Assembly: GCA_023213395.1 (NCBI GenBank)
Contig: CM041465.1
Coordinates: forward strand, 132,873,741-132,937,740
Direction: 5' to 3'
DNA length: 64,000 nt
From: Cycas panzhihuaensis
Lineage: Eukaryota > Cycadophyta
In this document: positions 23,053 through 34,539 of the stretch, in pieces
How positions within the stretch are numbered: the stretch's first letter is position 1
Layout: each line of letters begins with the position of its first letter
Program-made: the position numbers and the translations under genes
The notes under the pieces: generated by a model
The model's input: only the letters and a program-made list of their open reading frames with translations
Database searches by the model: none
What the model was told of the DNA's origin: nothing

Positions 23053-23349
23053 CACCAATACATAAGGAGAAGAGGAGTATGAATTTAGAACAAGGAGCCA
23101 TAACACCAATACATAAGGAGAAGGAAGAATCAAAAGATGAAGAAGGAGAAGAAAACCCTAGTTATCCTGCAGAGTTCACTGAAATCAATGTTGGATAAAG
23201 GAAAATAGAAGATACCCCTGCTCATAAAACAGGAGGCAAAGAAGGCATAGAAACAACCAAATTAAAAACAATTGAAATTAACGTAGGAAGTAAGGAGGAA
23301 CCTAAGACAATACGAATTGGAGATTACTGGGACGACCCAGCAGCTATTT

Positions 23350-24327
23350 GAAGAACTTTAAGATGTGTTTGCATGGTCATATAAGGATCTGAAGGGTATT
23401 CCCCCAGAAGTGGGAATGCATCACATTGACTTGATGGAAGGAGCCAAGCCGGTAAAACAAAGACCATATCGTATGAACCCCAAGTATAAAGAAAAAGTAA
23501 AAGAAGAGTTGGATAAAATGTTAGAGGCAGGATATATATATGAAATCGACTACAGTGACTGGGTGAGCCCTGTAGTAGTGGTTCCTAAGAAGAATGGGAA
23601 AATACGCGTCTGTGTAAATTACAAACAACTAAATAAGGTGACAAAGAAGGATCCCTTTTTGTTACCCTTTACAGAAGATATTTTGGAAGCTGTGGGAGGA
23701 AACGAGATATATTTCTTCACTGATGGGTTCAGTGGATGTAACCAAGTGAAAATCACCCCAGAAGATCAGGCGAAGACTAAGTTTGTAATAGAATGGGGTA
23801 TGTATGCCCACAGAGTGATGTTATTCGGTCTTACAAATGCTTCTACCACATTTCAGAGAATAGTAATCAATATATTTCATAGAATGATTGGGGAAAAAGT
23901 GGCAATATTTCTAGACGATTGGACATTATATGGGTTTATGAAAAACCATATGGAGAACTTTAGGGAAATGTTGCCAACATGTTGGGAGAATAAGTTATGT
24001 TCGAATCTAGAGAAGTGTACCTTTTTGGTACCATTTGGGAACCTATTGGGCCACATAGTGAGTGAGGAAGGATTGCTAACGAATCCAGCCAAGGTATTTG
24101 CAATCCTACATTTTCCGGTACTGCTCATGAGCGGGCAATTGAAAGGATTTTTGGGACTAACCAGATATTATAGAAAATTTATTAGAGGGTATGCATGCAT
24201 ATCGAGACCCCTTGAGGAATTATTAAAGAAGAATGTGGAATGGGAGTGGAATGAAGAACAACAAGAAGCATTCGAAGCATTGAAGAAGGCTATAATATCA
24301 GCACCTATACTGCGATTTCTCGATTGA
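23350..24327 (+). pseudogene. gypsy reverse transcriptase, G1
   Basis: A 320-codon open stretch: DVFAWSYKDLKGIPPEVGMH, then PYRMNPKYKEKVKEELDKML, WVSPVVVVPKKNGKIRVCVN, FFTDGFSGCNQVKI and LFGLTNASTTFQRIV. The catalytic box reads VAIFLDDWTLYG. The two Asp remain, but the upstream context is unusual (FLDD where many plant gypsies have YMDD or FIDD). FLGLTRYYRKFIRGYA marks the thumb/connection. It is the longest uninterrupted pol piece in G1. Confidence 0.92.
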
Positions 24328-24720
24328 AAGAAAATCTTCCATGTGCACGTCAATGCCTTGCAGTATGCTATTGGATGCGTCTTGGCACAACCAAGTGATG
24401 AAAAGGTGGATTATCCGATATACTTTGCAAGTCGGAAACTTACGAAAGCATAATAGAATTATACCGCAATGGAAAGAGAAGCACTCAGAATGGTGTATGC
24501 ATTGCAGAAATTCTGACATTACCTATTATCAAACCCATTCATTTTCTTCGTCGACCATCAAGCACTCATGTACCTAGTGATTAAACCAATAATGAGGGGA
24601 CGAATTAGTTGGTGGTTGATGCTATTTCAAGAATTCTCATTTAAAATCATTAGGAAACTAGGGAAAGCCCACATCATACCCGATCAATTATTAAGGATTA
24701 CAAATGGTGAAAAGGCTACA
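24328..24720 (+). pseudogene. gypsy RNase H, G1
   Basis: FHVHVNALQYAIGCVLAQ replaces the usual first catalytic Asp (HVDAS) with Asn. YPIYFASRKLT and YTAMEREALRMVYALQKF follow, then FFVDHQALMYLV. Stops and small frameshifts occur around 24450 and 24520. Inactive as written. Confidence 0.85.
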
Positions 24721-24859
24721 GGGGTGTCAGATGATTTTCTCGATGCAACATTATTTAATGTAGAGGCAATACCAACGGATTGGTATGAGGGAATACCACA
24801 ATACTTAAAAAATAGTAATAAGAGAGGTATCGCCAGAATTGGACCGCACAGAATGATGA

Positions 24860-26032
24860 AAATTTGTGAGAAAAGCAAAGCCATACCAATTGATAAAAGG
24901 AGAATTATACAAATTAGGACTAGATGAGGTACTACATCGGTGTATTAGGCCACACAAGGTCAACCAAATTATGGCCCAAGCACATGAAGGCGTAGCAAGA
25001 GGACACATGGGAAAGTTAGCAACATGGAAAAAGATCTTAATGTCAGGGTTAGGTGGCCATCGATGTTTGAAGACCTAAGAAGATGGATCCAAGCATGTGA
25101 CTATTGCCAAAGAGTTGGGAAACCTAATCGGTAAGATTTCCAACCCCTACACCTAATCTTACCTCTGGCATCGTTCGAAAATGGGGGCTCGATTTCATCG
25201 GACCAATCAAACCAGTCGCCCAATGATCCCAAGCCCGATTTATCCTAGTGGCGACCGACTACATGACTAAATGGGTGGAGGTAAGGGCATTAAGGAAAGC
25301 GGACTCAGAAAGCACAGCCCAATTCCTTTATGAAGTGATTATTATGCAATTTGGATGCCCTTGAGAAATTGTAAGTGATCAAAACGTCCATTTCCTCAAC
25401 CAAACCATAGAGATATTAACGCCAACTTTCATGATAAGCCATCGAAAATCCATGCCATACTACCCAAGGGCGAATGGGCAAGCAGAGAGCTCGAATAAAA
25501 TTATCGAGAATTGTCTAAGGAAGATCTGCGACATGGGAAGATCTGACTGGGTCGAGAAACTTCCATCAGTATTATGGGCTTTCAGAACAACGTACAAAAG
25601 ATCAACCGGGCAAACACCATTTCAACTAGTCTACGGAACAGAATCCATCCTTCCTACAGAGTTTGAAATACCAAGCCTAAGAACTATTATGTAGTGTCGA
25701 TTGGATTACTTCCACTCCTTGTGGTGGCGATTAGAAAAATTAGTAAGACTAGAGGAAAAGAGATATATGGCAAAATGGTTACAAGGTATAGAAAAATGAT
25801 GACAAAAAGCATGGCACAATCGGCATTTACGCAAGCCCTAGTTTAAGGAAGGAGAAGTCCTTCTCTACGACAACAAGTTTAGAATGCACCCCAGGAAGCT
25901 GAAAATGAGATGGTTAGGACCTTATGTTGCAGAACAAATTTTTGAAAATGGGTCCGTACAACTGCAAGAAATCGACAAACCATTGCTACCAACCCGAGTG
26001 AATGGTAGCCAATTGAAACCGTACGTCGATTA
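24860..26032 (+). pseudogene. gypsy integrase, G1
   Basis: The zinc-binding part ends at CDYCQRVGKPNR (about 25098-25130). The core has WGLDFIGPIKPV with the first Asp (about 25182), VSDQNVHFL with the second Asp (about 25371) and NGQAESSNKIIENCLRKI with the Glu (about 25474-25530). The C-terminal part reads LRMRWLGPYVAEQIFENGSV and ends SQLKPYVD, stop, at about 26032. Stops and a frame change occur near 25080-25430. No chromodomain follows. Confidence 0.9.
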
Positions 26033-26308
26033 GAAGGAATTACTAGCTGGATCAACTGGTTGTATCATAACGTGTTGCGTGATGTTGAGGCGAATCAGAT
26101 CGCCTTGATACTGGAATATGATCCAGTTTGGTATGGAAAAATAAAATTACAAAAAAAATCAAAAAATAAGAAAAATAATCGTAACTCATATCATATAGAT
26201 AAGCAATAGGGAAAATCATCATAAAAAGGATGTATCGTGACAAAAGAAACAAGAATGGAAAGAAATTCTATCAAAGAAGTCAGATTTTTTACACATATAT
26301 CAACAAAA

Positions 26309-26485
26309 TACACTATACGTACTAGAAAGTGTGTTACCAGGTACGCAAAGTGTAAAATAAGCCAAAATACACTATACGTACCGAAAAAGTATGCTACCAG
26401 GTATGCATAGTTAAAAAAGTGAATAAGTGAATCAAATTACACTATACGTACCTAAAAAGTACACTATCGGGTAAGCATAAGACAA
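26309..26485 (+). repeat. Short tandem repeat, three copies
   Basis: The word TACACTATACGTAC starts copies at 26309, 26368 and 26438 (spacing 59 and 70 bp). Each copy is followed by an AAAGT...CTACCAGGTA(T/C)GCA-like part. It lies in the noncoding gap between integrase and the accessory frame; the remainder of that gap (26033-26308 and 26486-26761) shows no recognisable feature. Confidence 0.85.
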
Positions 26486-26761
26486 AAGGCCGAATAAGAC
26501 AAAGATATATAATACATACTTGCAAACATTCCAGCACAGTACGCAACAGAGAAAGGAGGATAATTCAGCTCGAATTCTGAACAACAAACAACTAAGGGAA
26601 ACCCTTATGATCCGAGGAAGCATCAAGGCCAGTTTTGGCACAAATTCTGACGAATAATTTCAAGAAAACAGTAACCATTCCAAAAGAGGTACATACGTAG
26701 GGTTTGTATTTGTACTTCTTGGTTTTACAGCCCTATTTCTGAAATCCCATAGCCCGTCATC

Positions 26762-27861
26762 ATGAGGACAGCAGGATGTCAGGAGACCTTCCTACCCAAG
26801 CTACGGAAAGAGTTGGAGGGATTGCCTTCACAATTTAAGGCCAAAGTCAAGCAGGCAGGTTGGGGAGAGTACATATATTGTAACCCTCTCTACTGTGACC
26901 AAGAACTTATGGAGAGTAGTTTATTGGAACTAAAAAAAGATGTGAAGAAGGTTAAACTAGACGCAGAAATAATCCACCTATTGACAGGACTTCCGAACGA
27001 AGGAGAGGTTCCCACAGTCACTAAAAGGTCAAAAGTAGACCGTGAAACCTGGTTGAAGGAGTTTTACCAAGAAAACACTCAATTGACTTCGGGAGGAATT
27101 CAGGGTGGTTGATATAAAGGATGCCAGATTACAATGGATAGCCAAAGTTATTAATTCTAGATTTTTATCAAAAAGGAAGTACACATACATTCCAGGAGGA
27201 ATGATGCCTATATTGCCAAAGATTTGGGATGGAGAAAAGTTGGATTGGTCAGAATTCTTAGCAATGAATATGAGATAGCAGATTTAGGAAGTGATGACAC
27301 ACCCCTTCCGTCACCCCTCCTTGTTATTAACTATCTTATTTTATCAATGTTCAGGTGTACAACTAACAAAAACAACTGTTTCTCCCAACGAACCACTTAT
27401 AAAGCAATGAGTGACTGAGTTTCTAGACACTACTCAGAACAAGGAATTAAGGAAAAGGATCCAAAAGGAAATGACCAAAGTTCTTAAATGGATACAACAA
27501 ACCCCCGGGACACCCATTCCTCATCGTGCCAAATAAACCATTCGGAAAAGCAGTAAAAGGGAGAAAGACGAAAAAGAACCTGAAGAGGAGATAGAAGTGG
27601 AGCCCTCACTAGAACAATGGGCAGAATTCCCTCCTGTAATGGAAACAGGAGAAACATTAGCGCCTCCTCCATCATATGACAAATCATGTTAAATCATTCA
27701 ATTGATTAAAGAAATGGAAGAAGGGTACAGAGCAGAGATAACTGCCCTTCAGGAAAAAATTAAAGAAAAAGATGCGATAATAGTGACACTTACCCAAATC
27801 AATGAGAAAATCTTGGCCACAAATAACTCATCAGCAGGGCAAGGGCAACAGGAGCAGCCCT
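26762..27861 (+). pseudogene. Accessory frame downstream of integrase, G1
   Basis: Starts MRTAGCQETFLPKLRKELEG and stays open for 116 codons (to 27112). It then continues after a frameshift with VDIKDARLQWIAKVINSRFL, YIPGGMMPILPKIWDGEKLDW and, near the end, a Glu/Lys heptad-like stretch (EEGYRAEITALQEKIKEKDA, about 27715-27775) likely to form a coiled coil. It sits 3' of pol on the same strand. Similar downstream frames of unknown role are known from plant Tat/Athila gypsy elements. I do not assign a function. The minus-strand element G5 has a comparable frame. Confidence 0.75.
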
Positions 27862-27948
27862 GAGATAGAGAGGGGGAGGAATAACCCAAATTTTAAATTT
27901 ATTTATTGAGCAAGGATGCTCAAGCCCATCATGTTGACCCAGAATAGA

Positions 27949-28788
27949 TGTTGGGACATATTTTGACACACTCAGCTATGTTGATACCAGAGGTAGGTTG
28001 TGTGATCATGGAGGTGTAGGTATGGACCATACAGAGGTACGCATAAGACAGAAAAAGAGGAAAAGCAGCATTTTGGGTACGTATGACAGGTGCATACCTG
28101 AAAAGGTATGTAACACGGTATACGTACCTCCTGCGGTACGCAAGTAGACAGAAAGGGTATGCAGGGAAAGAACCTGATCAAGGATACCTGGGATGATGTC
28201 ATCAGTGCCTGAAGATGTACGGATGGATAAGACAGCAGTTAAGGTGATTAACTAATGATTAACAAAGAGGTTTGCATATGGCTGAGAGGGTACGGTTATG
28301 ACTGGGAGTCATAACCCTTCAACAAAAGGACATAAAGAAGCCACATTTAAGGGACTCCATAAGGACCATTCCAGCAGGGTGAGAGCCAAGTATTCCAGAC
28401 ATACATTGGTACGGTACCCAGTACGTATGCGAGCAGCACAGAGCGGTGCATAAGGATGTATACCTTCTGGGAATGTATATGACAACATTAGTGTATATGG
28501 TTGGAATGCACAAGGAATGCATTCCAACACCTATTGTGTAAAGACTTATTGCTTAATAAAGGAAGAGTTACATGGAAAGTATTGATTCTATGTGTTTAAT
28601 GAGGATTGAATGATGAATATTGTTGTTTATGGTACTATTGTGTGTAAACTGTGATATAATTGTATGGAATTATGAATAAATCTGTGTTGATTTACGTGTA
28701 TGAAGCATGTTGACTATATCCTAGACTAGACTACCAGTGATACCTTGACAAGTGTACTTATCTCAGTAGGAAGATACATAAGTCAACA
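27949..28788 (+). repeat. 3' LTR of G1
   Basis: 840 bp, TGTTGGGACATATTTTGACA to AAGTCAACA, with TSD CATTC following. The best purine run (AGAGAGGGGGAGGA, about 27867-27880) lies about 68 bp upstream of the LTR start, not next to it. Confidence 0.95.
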
Positions 28789-28793
28789 CATTC

Positions 28794-29470
28794 TTGATCC
28801 AATCATCACTCCATGGCTACAAACACTTGCTGGGGAATCTTCATTCATCTAGCAAACTGAAGACATTAGGCTTTGAGGCTCTTGTAGAAAAGTTCATCAA
28901 ACATGACAAGACCTTTGCAACAAGCTTCCACTCATCTGATCCACTTCCTGATGTTGCCTTTGAAATCGAAGTGGATGAGGAACCTTGCTACTCCAAACAG
29001 CAAGGACAATTATAGCGTGGAAGATGAAACTCACATGTTCGTGGTCGGGGCAGGAACCAAGGACAAAGGCAACAACAACAGAACCCCCAAAATTTAGGAG
29101 GACAAGAAATATTTAACCAGAGACAATCTGGCACTCCTAGCACATCCTATGGGACATCAAATCAACCCATGATGTGTGAATAATGTCATTGTAAGGGACA
29201 CCTTGCCAAAGACTACCAAACAAATTATCATAAATTCAACAGAAATCAACAATGACACAATGCCCACAACGTTGATGCAGAAGAAACCTTTGGTGGGACC
29301 CAATTTGCTAATGCACGCTTGCACAACACAGGGGAAACCAATTATGCCACTTCATCAAAAATATACATTGAAGCACATTGTGGCTATGACACTTGTCATT
29401 TCAATTCTATTATGCCTCAACCTCTTGGAGCAACAAATGCTACCACAGTCGATTCCTCCACATGGATCGT
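28794..29470 (+). pseudogene. copia gag, second part, C3
   Basis: Continuation of the gag broken by G1. It contains an open stretch with LSSKLKTLGFEALVEKFIKH-like helices, then a Gly/Arg/Gln-rich segment. A zinc knuckle CE-stop-CHCKGHLAKDY (about 29175-29215) has a stop in place of one residue and Tyr in place of the last Cys. The frame shifts at least twice. Confidence 0.8.
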
Positions 29471-30900
29471 GGATATCGGTGCCATGCAGCACATGACATG
29501 TCACTGGACTACTTTCAAGCCCTTGATACAAATGTCGCCGGCCTTGTACATATGGCTAACAAATCAAGCCAACTCGTCGAAGGTGTGGACACAATTTGCT
29601 TGACACTCCCAGGCTTACCAGATTTCAAACTACTTGATGTTTTATATATTCCCTCAGTGAAACAGAACCTTCTCTCCATATCCACATTGGTCTCCCATGG
29701 ATTTGATCTAAGTGTAACAGCCAATAACAAAACCCTTCAAGTCATCTACCCTCCTTTGAATTCAGTGGTGATAGCAGGTAAGCTTACAAGAAAACTCTTC
29801 CACCTGACTGGCACCTCATCTGCTGCAACCAATCATGCTTATGCTCTTTGTGTTGAACCAGAACTTGCCTATAATGTTACCCTCACTCATCATAAGCTGT
29901 CTAAGGAAGCACTTTAGCATGATTGCATGGGGCATATCAAGTTACACAGACTCAAAGAAATTTGCCATTCCACTCTCGGTTTACCCAGATTTTTTTCAAA
30001 GCCCTTCAAGTGTGAAGCATGTATCATTGCAAAATCCCATCGGTAGCCCTTCCCCAAGAGTCAATGGAAAGCAAGTCAACCCCTCCAGCTTGTCCACTCA
30101 AACATATGCGGCCCAATGCCTATACCATCCCTCACTGGGAAATGGTACTACATAACATTCATAGATGACTTCACCAAGAAGGTATGGGTAACCTTTTTGA
30201 AAATAAAGGATGAAGCATTCTCAAGTTTTTTAGCATTCAAGGCCCTAGCAGAGAAAGAATCAGGTTTTTAGATCAAATGCCTTTGAACAGATAATGGTGG
30301 AGAGTATACGTCCAATGAATTTGAAGACTTTCTCTACAGGCATGGGATAAAACATCAAACAACAATTGCAGGTACCCCTCAGTAGAATGGACTGGTTGAA
30401 CGAATGAACATAACCATCATGAACATGGCACAAGTAATGCTTGTATATAAAAATGTACCTGCATATCTTTGGGCCGAGGCTATCTATACAATAGTCTACT
30501 GCCTAAACAATGTAAGTCCATCTCAGCTTGCCCCATCTCCAAATGAGAGATGGACAGGATAGACCCCCACTATCAACTACTTTAGAATATTTAGCTCTAC
30601 TTGCTATGCTCACATTCTGGATGAGCATAGAAACAAGCTCCAACCGGGAGCTTTGAAAGGCATCTTTGTAGGGTACCCAATGAACAAGAAAGGGTACAAG
30701 GTCTTCATACCAACTCTAAAGAAGATCATTAGTACATGGGATGTGGTCTTTGCAGAAACAGAAGAACAACTCTTGCAGCTTGATTCCAAAGCTCCCACTC
30801 ACCGCTACAACGATGTCCAAGAATATGATGTGCAAATTCCAAAATTTATTTTTGGGGGGGCGGGGGGGGGGGGAGAGACATCGAAGAGATACTCAAAATC
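29455..30900 (+). pseudogene. copia protease and integrase, C3
   Basis: The protease reads STWIVDIGAMQHMTCHWTTF, with the usual Ser of D-S-G-A replaced by Ile. The pre-integrase zinc part starts HDCMGHIKLHRLKEI near 29918 and holds CEACIIAKSHR. The integrase core includes YYITFIDDFTKKVWVTFLKI (about 30150-30205), TDNGGEYTSNEFEDFL, a stop in PQ-stop-NGLVERMN, and LWAEAIYTIVYCLNN. LKGIFVGYPMNKKGYKVF follows near 30650. There are many stops. A G homopolymer at 30846-30872 lies just after. Confidence 0.9.
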
Positions 30901-31284
30901 CTAGAATCTAACAATAGAGCCATGGAGGACACGGATTCGACACCAATCAACATTAATCCAGCTCCTTCTTTGGAGAACAACCTTGATTACAAAGGCAAAG
31001 GAATTGCTCAAGGACCCTTGTCACCTTCTTTAGTGGCGGGACCATCTTCTCCAATAGTGTTGACATCCTCCATTCCTCAAATCTCTTATGATCCATTCTA
31101 GGATCAAAACGAGGACCAAGAAGTTGTGGAAATGAAAACTTCATTCCCAACTAAAGGTTTTCGTGAAGCCTACCAATTGAACAAAGATCTAAGACCTAAT
31201 GAGGTAGGCAAAATTGGCACCTAAAGTGGTGCCCTAAAGGCAAAGGAGTAAAGCACACTTCCTACAGAGCTTGAACTGGCAGAA

Positions 31285-32845
31285 TTGCACCTTGCCAACA
31301 ACAAAGAGCTTTTCACATACCAAGAAGCTGTAAAACATACAACTTGGAGAAATTCAATAAACGAGGAATATCAATCCTTGATCAAAAATGGTACTTGGGA
31401 GCTCACAGATCTACCTTTGAGAAGGAAGGTAATAAAAAATAAATGGGTGTTCAAAACCAAATACAAATCTGACGACACCCTTGACAAACACAAGGCAAGG
31501 TTAGTTACAAAGGGATTCACCCAAAAGGAAGGAATCGACTACACTGAGGTCTTTGCACCTACAACCAAATAGCCCATAATCAGAACTCTTGTGGCCTTGG
31601 CAGCTCAACAGGGATGGAAGATTCACCAGCTCAATGTAAAGACAACATTCCTCAACAGGGATCTTAAAGAAGAAATTTGCATGGTTCAACCTGAAAGATA
31701 TGAGATTGCTGGACAAGAGCATAAGGTGTGCAGACTCAAAAAGTCTTTGTACGGCCTTAAACAAGCCCCTTGTGCTTAGTTCACCAAGTTGTTAGAGAGA
31801 ATGAGGCAACTTGGATATGAGATTTGTGACTACCAAGATATTGATGCAACATTGTTCATCAAGCATGGAAAAGATAAAGTCACTTACCTCTTAATCTTTG
31901 TGGACAACATGCTTATAACGGGTAACAGTGAACAGGTAATCAACTAGCTAAAGAAAGACTTGGAAATAAATGTTCGAATTGTCTGACCTTGGGTTGATGA
32001 ATTACTACTTGGGGACTGAGGTTACTCAGAAAGATGGCCAGATCTTTCTTTCTCAAAAAAACAAAACGTCAACAATCTTCTAACAAGATTTAGGTTGGAA
32101 GATGCTCAACCACTAGCCACTCCAATAGAACGAAACGTCAAACTGATAGTTGATGGCGATAATTAAGAGGCAAACGCAACACTTTACAAGCAACTTGTAG
32201 GTAGTCTCATCTATACTACTAATACAAGACCTAATATTGCACACTTTTTCGGCATTCTTGCTCACTACATGACAAATCCCAAACAGAATCACTGGCAAGT
32301 AGCAGTGCGGGTGTTGAGGCACCTTAAGACAATCTGCAAATATGGTATGTTGTATGAACCCAATCAAATTATATGCATATACAGACTTGGACTTTGCTGG
32401 AGACAAAAACACAAGGAGATCCACGTTTGTGTATGTAACGTTTCTTGGAACAACACCAATATCATGGAGATCCATACGACAGAAGATAGCTACAGACTCA
32501 ACTGCCGAAGCTGAATATATCGTTGCTTCTGAGACTAGCAAAGAGGTGATATGGCTAAGAAAATTATTCGAGACATTAAATATCACCCATACAAGTCCTA
32601 CCAGCCTTCGTATGGACAATCTGTGTGCGATCCACATGGCTAAGAATCCTGTATTTCATGATTGTACCAAACATATCAGTACAAAAGTCCACAGGATTCA
32701 AGAACTTGTTCAAGATGACACGATTCAACTAAATTACTGTCCAATAGCAGATCAAGTGGCCGATATTTTCACTAAACTGCTGCAAAGGGTGAAGTTTGAA
32801 CAGTTCAAAAAGCAGCTCGGTCTTCGGGCCTCCATCTCCAACTAA
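31285..32845 (+). pseudogene. copia RT and RNase H, C3
   Basis: KNKWVFKTKYKSDDTLDKHK, then GIDYTEVFAPTTK, stop; HQLNVKTTFLNRDLKEEICM; SLYGLKQAPCA, stop. The catalytic box reads LIFVDNMLITG (about 31888-31920), so the second Asp of YVDD is lost. RNase H has YTDLDFAGDKNTRRS, DSTAEAEYIVASE and ADQVADIFTKLL. The last 167 codons (32342-32845) are open. A frameshift lies near 31975. Confidence 0.92.
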
Positions 32846-33283
32846 TAGGAGGAGATGATGATAAGAACATCATCCTCAGTCTTATTCATGAAAACCCATT
32901 ATAGGTGCAGAAGGACCTGAGTAAGTCTCTACTCTATCCCATTCGTGAAAAGCCCTTGAGGGCGCAGAAGGATAAGGGTGGTACTAGTTTCAAAAATCAG
33001 AACCTGTGAAAACCTGAAAGGGCATGGGAGATAACAAAATAGTATATGGAGACTCAATAGACTTAGCTACAAATATGTTATACTACTTTGCTATCTGGCT
33101 GTATTCAAAGAGCTACCTAAGCCAAAATTATTAGTCCAGATAAGTCTGTGGGTTTTTATTCCCCTGAGGGTTTTCCCACAAAAGTATCATGTAGTCCATA
33201 GGATTTTCTTTCAATGTAATAATGAGGCTCAGATGAAAACCTCGTAGAATAGATCATAATAGGCCAAAATGACCTTCCACCAT

Positions 33284-33307
33284 TAAAGGGGGGGGGGGAT
33301 TGAAAGG
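33284..33307 (+). other. Polypurine tract of C3
   Basis: TTAAAGGGGGGGGGGATTGAAAGG precedes the 3' LTR start at 33308. The G run looks expanded relative to other copia PPTs here. Confidence 0.75.
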
Positions 33308-33658
33308 TGTTAATGCCTAAGGTCATCTGCATTAGAACTAGGTTAATAAGAGTCATTCCATAACTGAGGAAAAGTGACTCTAATGTAATGTTATAATGTT
33401 CACTTAAGTGAAATGCACTTTATGTGCATCTATGTATTTCACTTAAGTTTCATGTGAATTTGTTTAGGCGGGAAAATCCTAATCAAATTCTTTTATCAAT
33501 AAAAGGTGAAATCTAAAGGAATGAGTTAGTGATCTCATCTCCTCTTTTGAGCTCTCAAATTTGCCTCTTGTATCTTGAGTGCATTCTTACTCTTGTCTCT
33601 ATTCATGTTTGCCATTGTGAAGCATCAGATTGGGCAACCTAGATCCATTGCTCCAACA
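33308..33658 (+). repeat. 3' LTR of C3
   Basis: 351 bp, TGTTAATGCCTAAGG to CTCCAACA. It aligns along its full length with the 5' LTR at 15414-15765. Confidence 0.93.
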
Positions 33659-34305
33659 GAGAGGGCAACCGAACCCAAATCCGTTTAGCTCAAATAGTGC
33701 AGCAGAGGCAGCATCAACATGAGTGGAAATGAATGGGTGACCCAACATTATGCATTTATTTAGCAATGAAGAACGCTTAAAGTTTGTCGACTTAACATAG
33801 AAAGAACGCCTAAACTAAGTGGCATCTCTCAAGGGATGTTATCTCGATATCCATAGGTTCTTCTAGGAAGAGAAAGACAGGTTCTTCTAGGAAGAGAAAA
33901 GATAATAATATTTCACAACATAGTAACATCCAATGCAGAATGATCATATGTACAACATTCAACACTAAGAGTAGATATAGAGTATATGCAAACTGATGTC
34001 TTTAATTTATATTATTTTATCAAAACTGGGTACAACACCAAGATCATGTACAAGGAAGTAACAGATGATCACCCCATACTAGTTTTGTACCGTTCATCAA
34101 TGTCTAAATGTGCAACATAGAATAACTTGCCCCCCACCTTATGTCCATCCTTACTACATATATATCTTTCTGAAATGACTCTTTGTAATGACTTCCAACT
34201 ACTCAACTCAACTAATCCTTTCCTAACATAATATTCATTACTTAGTACATTTGTTACTTACATCCGACACTTCTAACAAAATGTGTCCCAACATCTATCT
34301 CCCCC
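33659..34305 (-). repeat. Unassigned; contains candidate minus-strand LTR start at 34293
   Basis: About 650 bp without coding signal. It holds a 24-bp direct duplication (AGGTTCTTCTAGGAAGAGAA unit, about 33855-33902). At 34284-34293 the minus strand reads TGTTGGGACACATTTTG, near-identical to the G1 LTR start. It is preceded on that strand by a purine tract (plus-strand CTATCTCCCCCT). This suggests the beginning of a minus-strand 3' LTR running leftwards, possibly belonging to G5. The body does not clearly align with the G1 LTR, so the extent is uncertain. Confidence 0.45.
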
Positions 34306-34520
34306 TAATGAATAGTCATTTTTTACTCTTCGTTCTTTATTCTTTCCTTCTTTATTCTTTTTTCTTTTTTATTCTTTCCTTATTATACAAATAACAGGTA
34401 ATGCATGGACAACAAGTGTCCATCATGAAAACCTCCCACCCATGTATTTATACTTAAGGGATTTAATAGAACAGCACTCCAGATTTCTATATTTTTCTCT
34501 CTTCCCCCAGTGTCTTCACA
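34306..34520 (+). repeat. 5' LTR of G4
   Basis: Starts TAATGAATAGTCATT (TG decayed) and ends TGTCTTCACA, about 215 bp. The first 135 bp, including TATTC-rich sequence and GTCCATCATG, match 40723-40862. The PBS TGGTATCACAGC lies at 34527-34538, one mismatch from the tRNA-Met complement. Confidence 0.8.
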
Positions 34521-34539
34521 CCAAACTGGTATCACAGCA

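Larger units (their letters stand above)
18280..28788 (+). mobile_element. Ty3/gypsy element G1, nested in C3 gag
   Basis: 10,509-bp gypsy element bounded by LTRs of 831 and 840 bp and flanked by a perfect 5-bp TSD (CATTC at 18275-18279 and 28789-28793). Order: LTR, PBS resembling tRNA-Glu, gag with several zinc knuckles, protease, an extra gag-like frame, RT, RNase H, integrase, a short tandem repeat, a downstream accessory frame, LTR. RT, RNase H and PR carry key-residue changes and stops. The extra downstream frame and the lack of a chromodomain point to a non-chromovirus (Tat/Athila-like) plant gypsy lineage. That lineage call is an inference. Confidence 0.95.
15414..33658 (+). mobile_element. 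Copia element C3 (host of nested gypsy G1)
   Basis: A copia retrotransposon with two related LTRs (15414-15765 and 33308-33658, about 93% identical by eye), a PBS, gag, PR, IN, RT, RNase H and a G-rich PPT. Its gag is split at 18279/28789 by the 10.5-kb G1; without G1 it is about 7.7 kb. The 5-bp flanks (AAGTG on the left, GAGAG on the right) do not match cleanly, so a TSD is not demonstrated. All coding parts are interrupted by stops. Confidence 0.93.

Noticed and set aside
26309-26485. TACACTATACGTAC repeats as regulatory operators
   Set aside because: Only three degenerate copies in a noncoding gap of a dead element. I list them as a tandem repeat only.
15408-33664. TSD for C3
   Set aside because: Left flank AAGTG and right flank GAGAG match at only three of five bases, so I do not claim a duplication although both LTR ends are clear.
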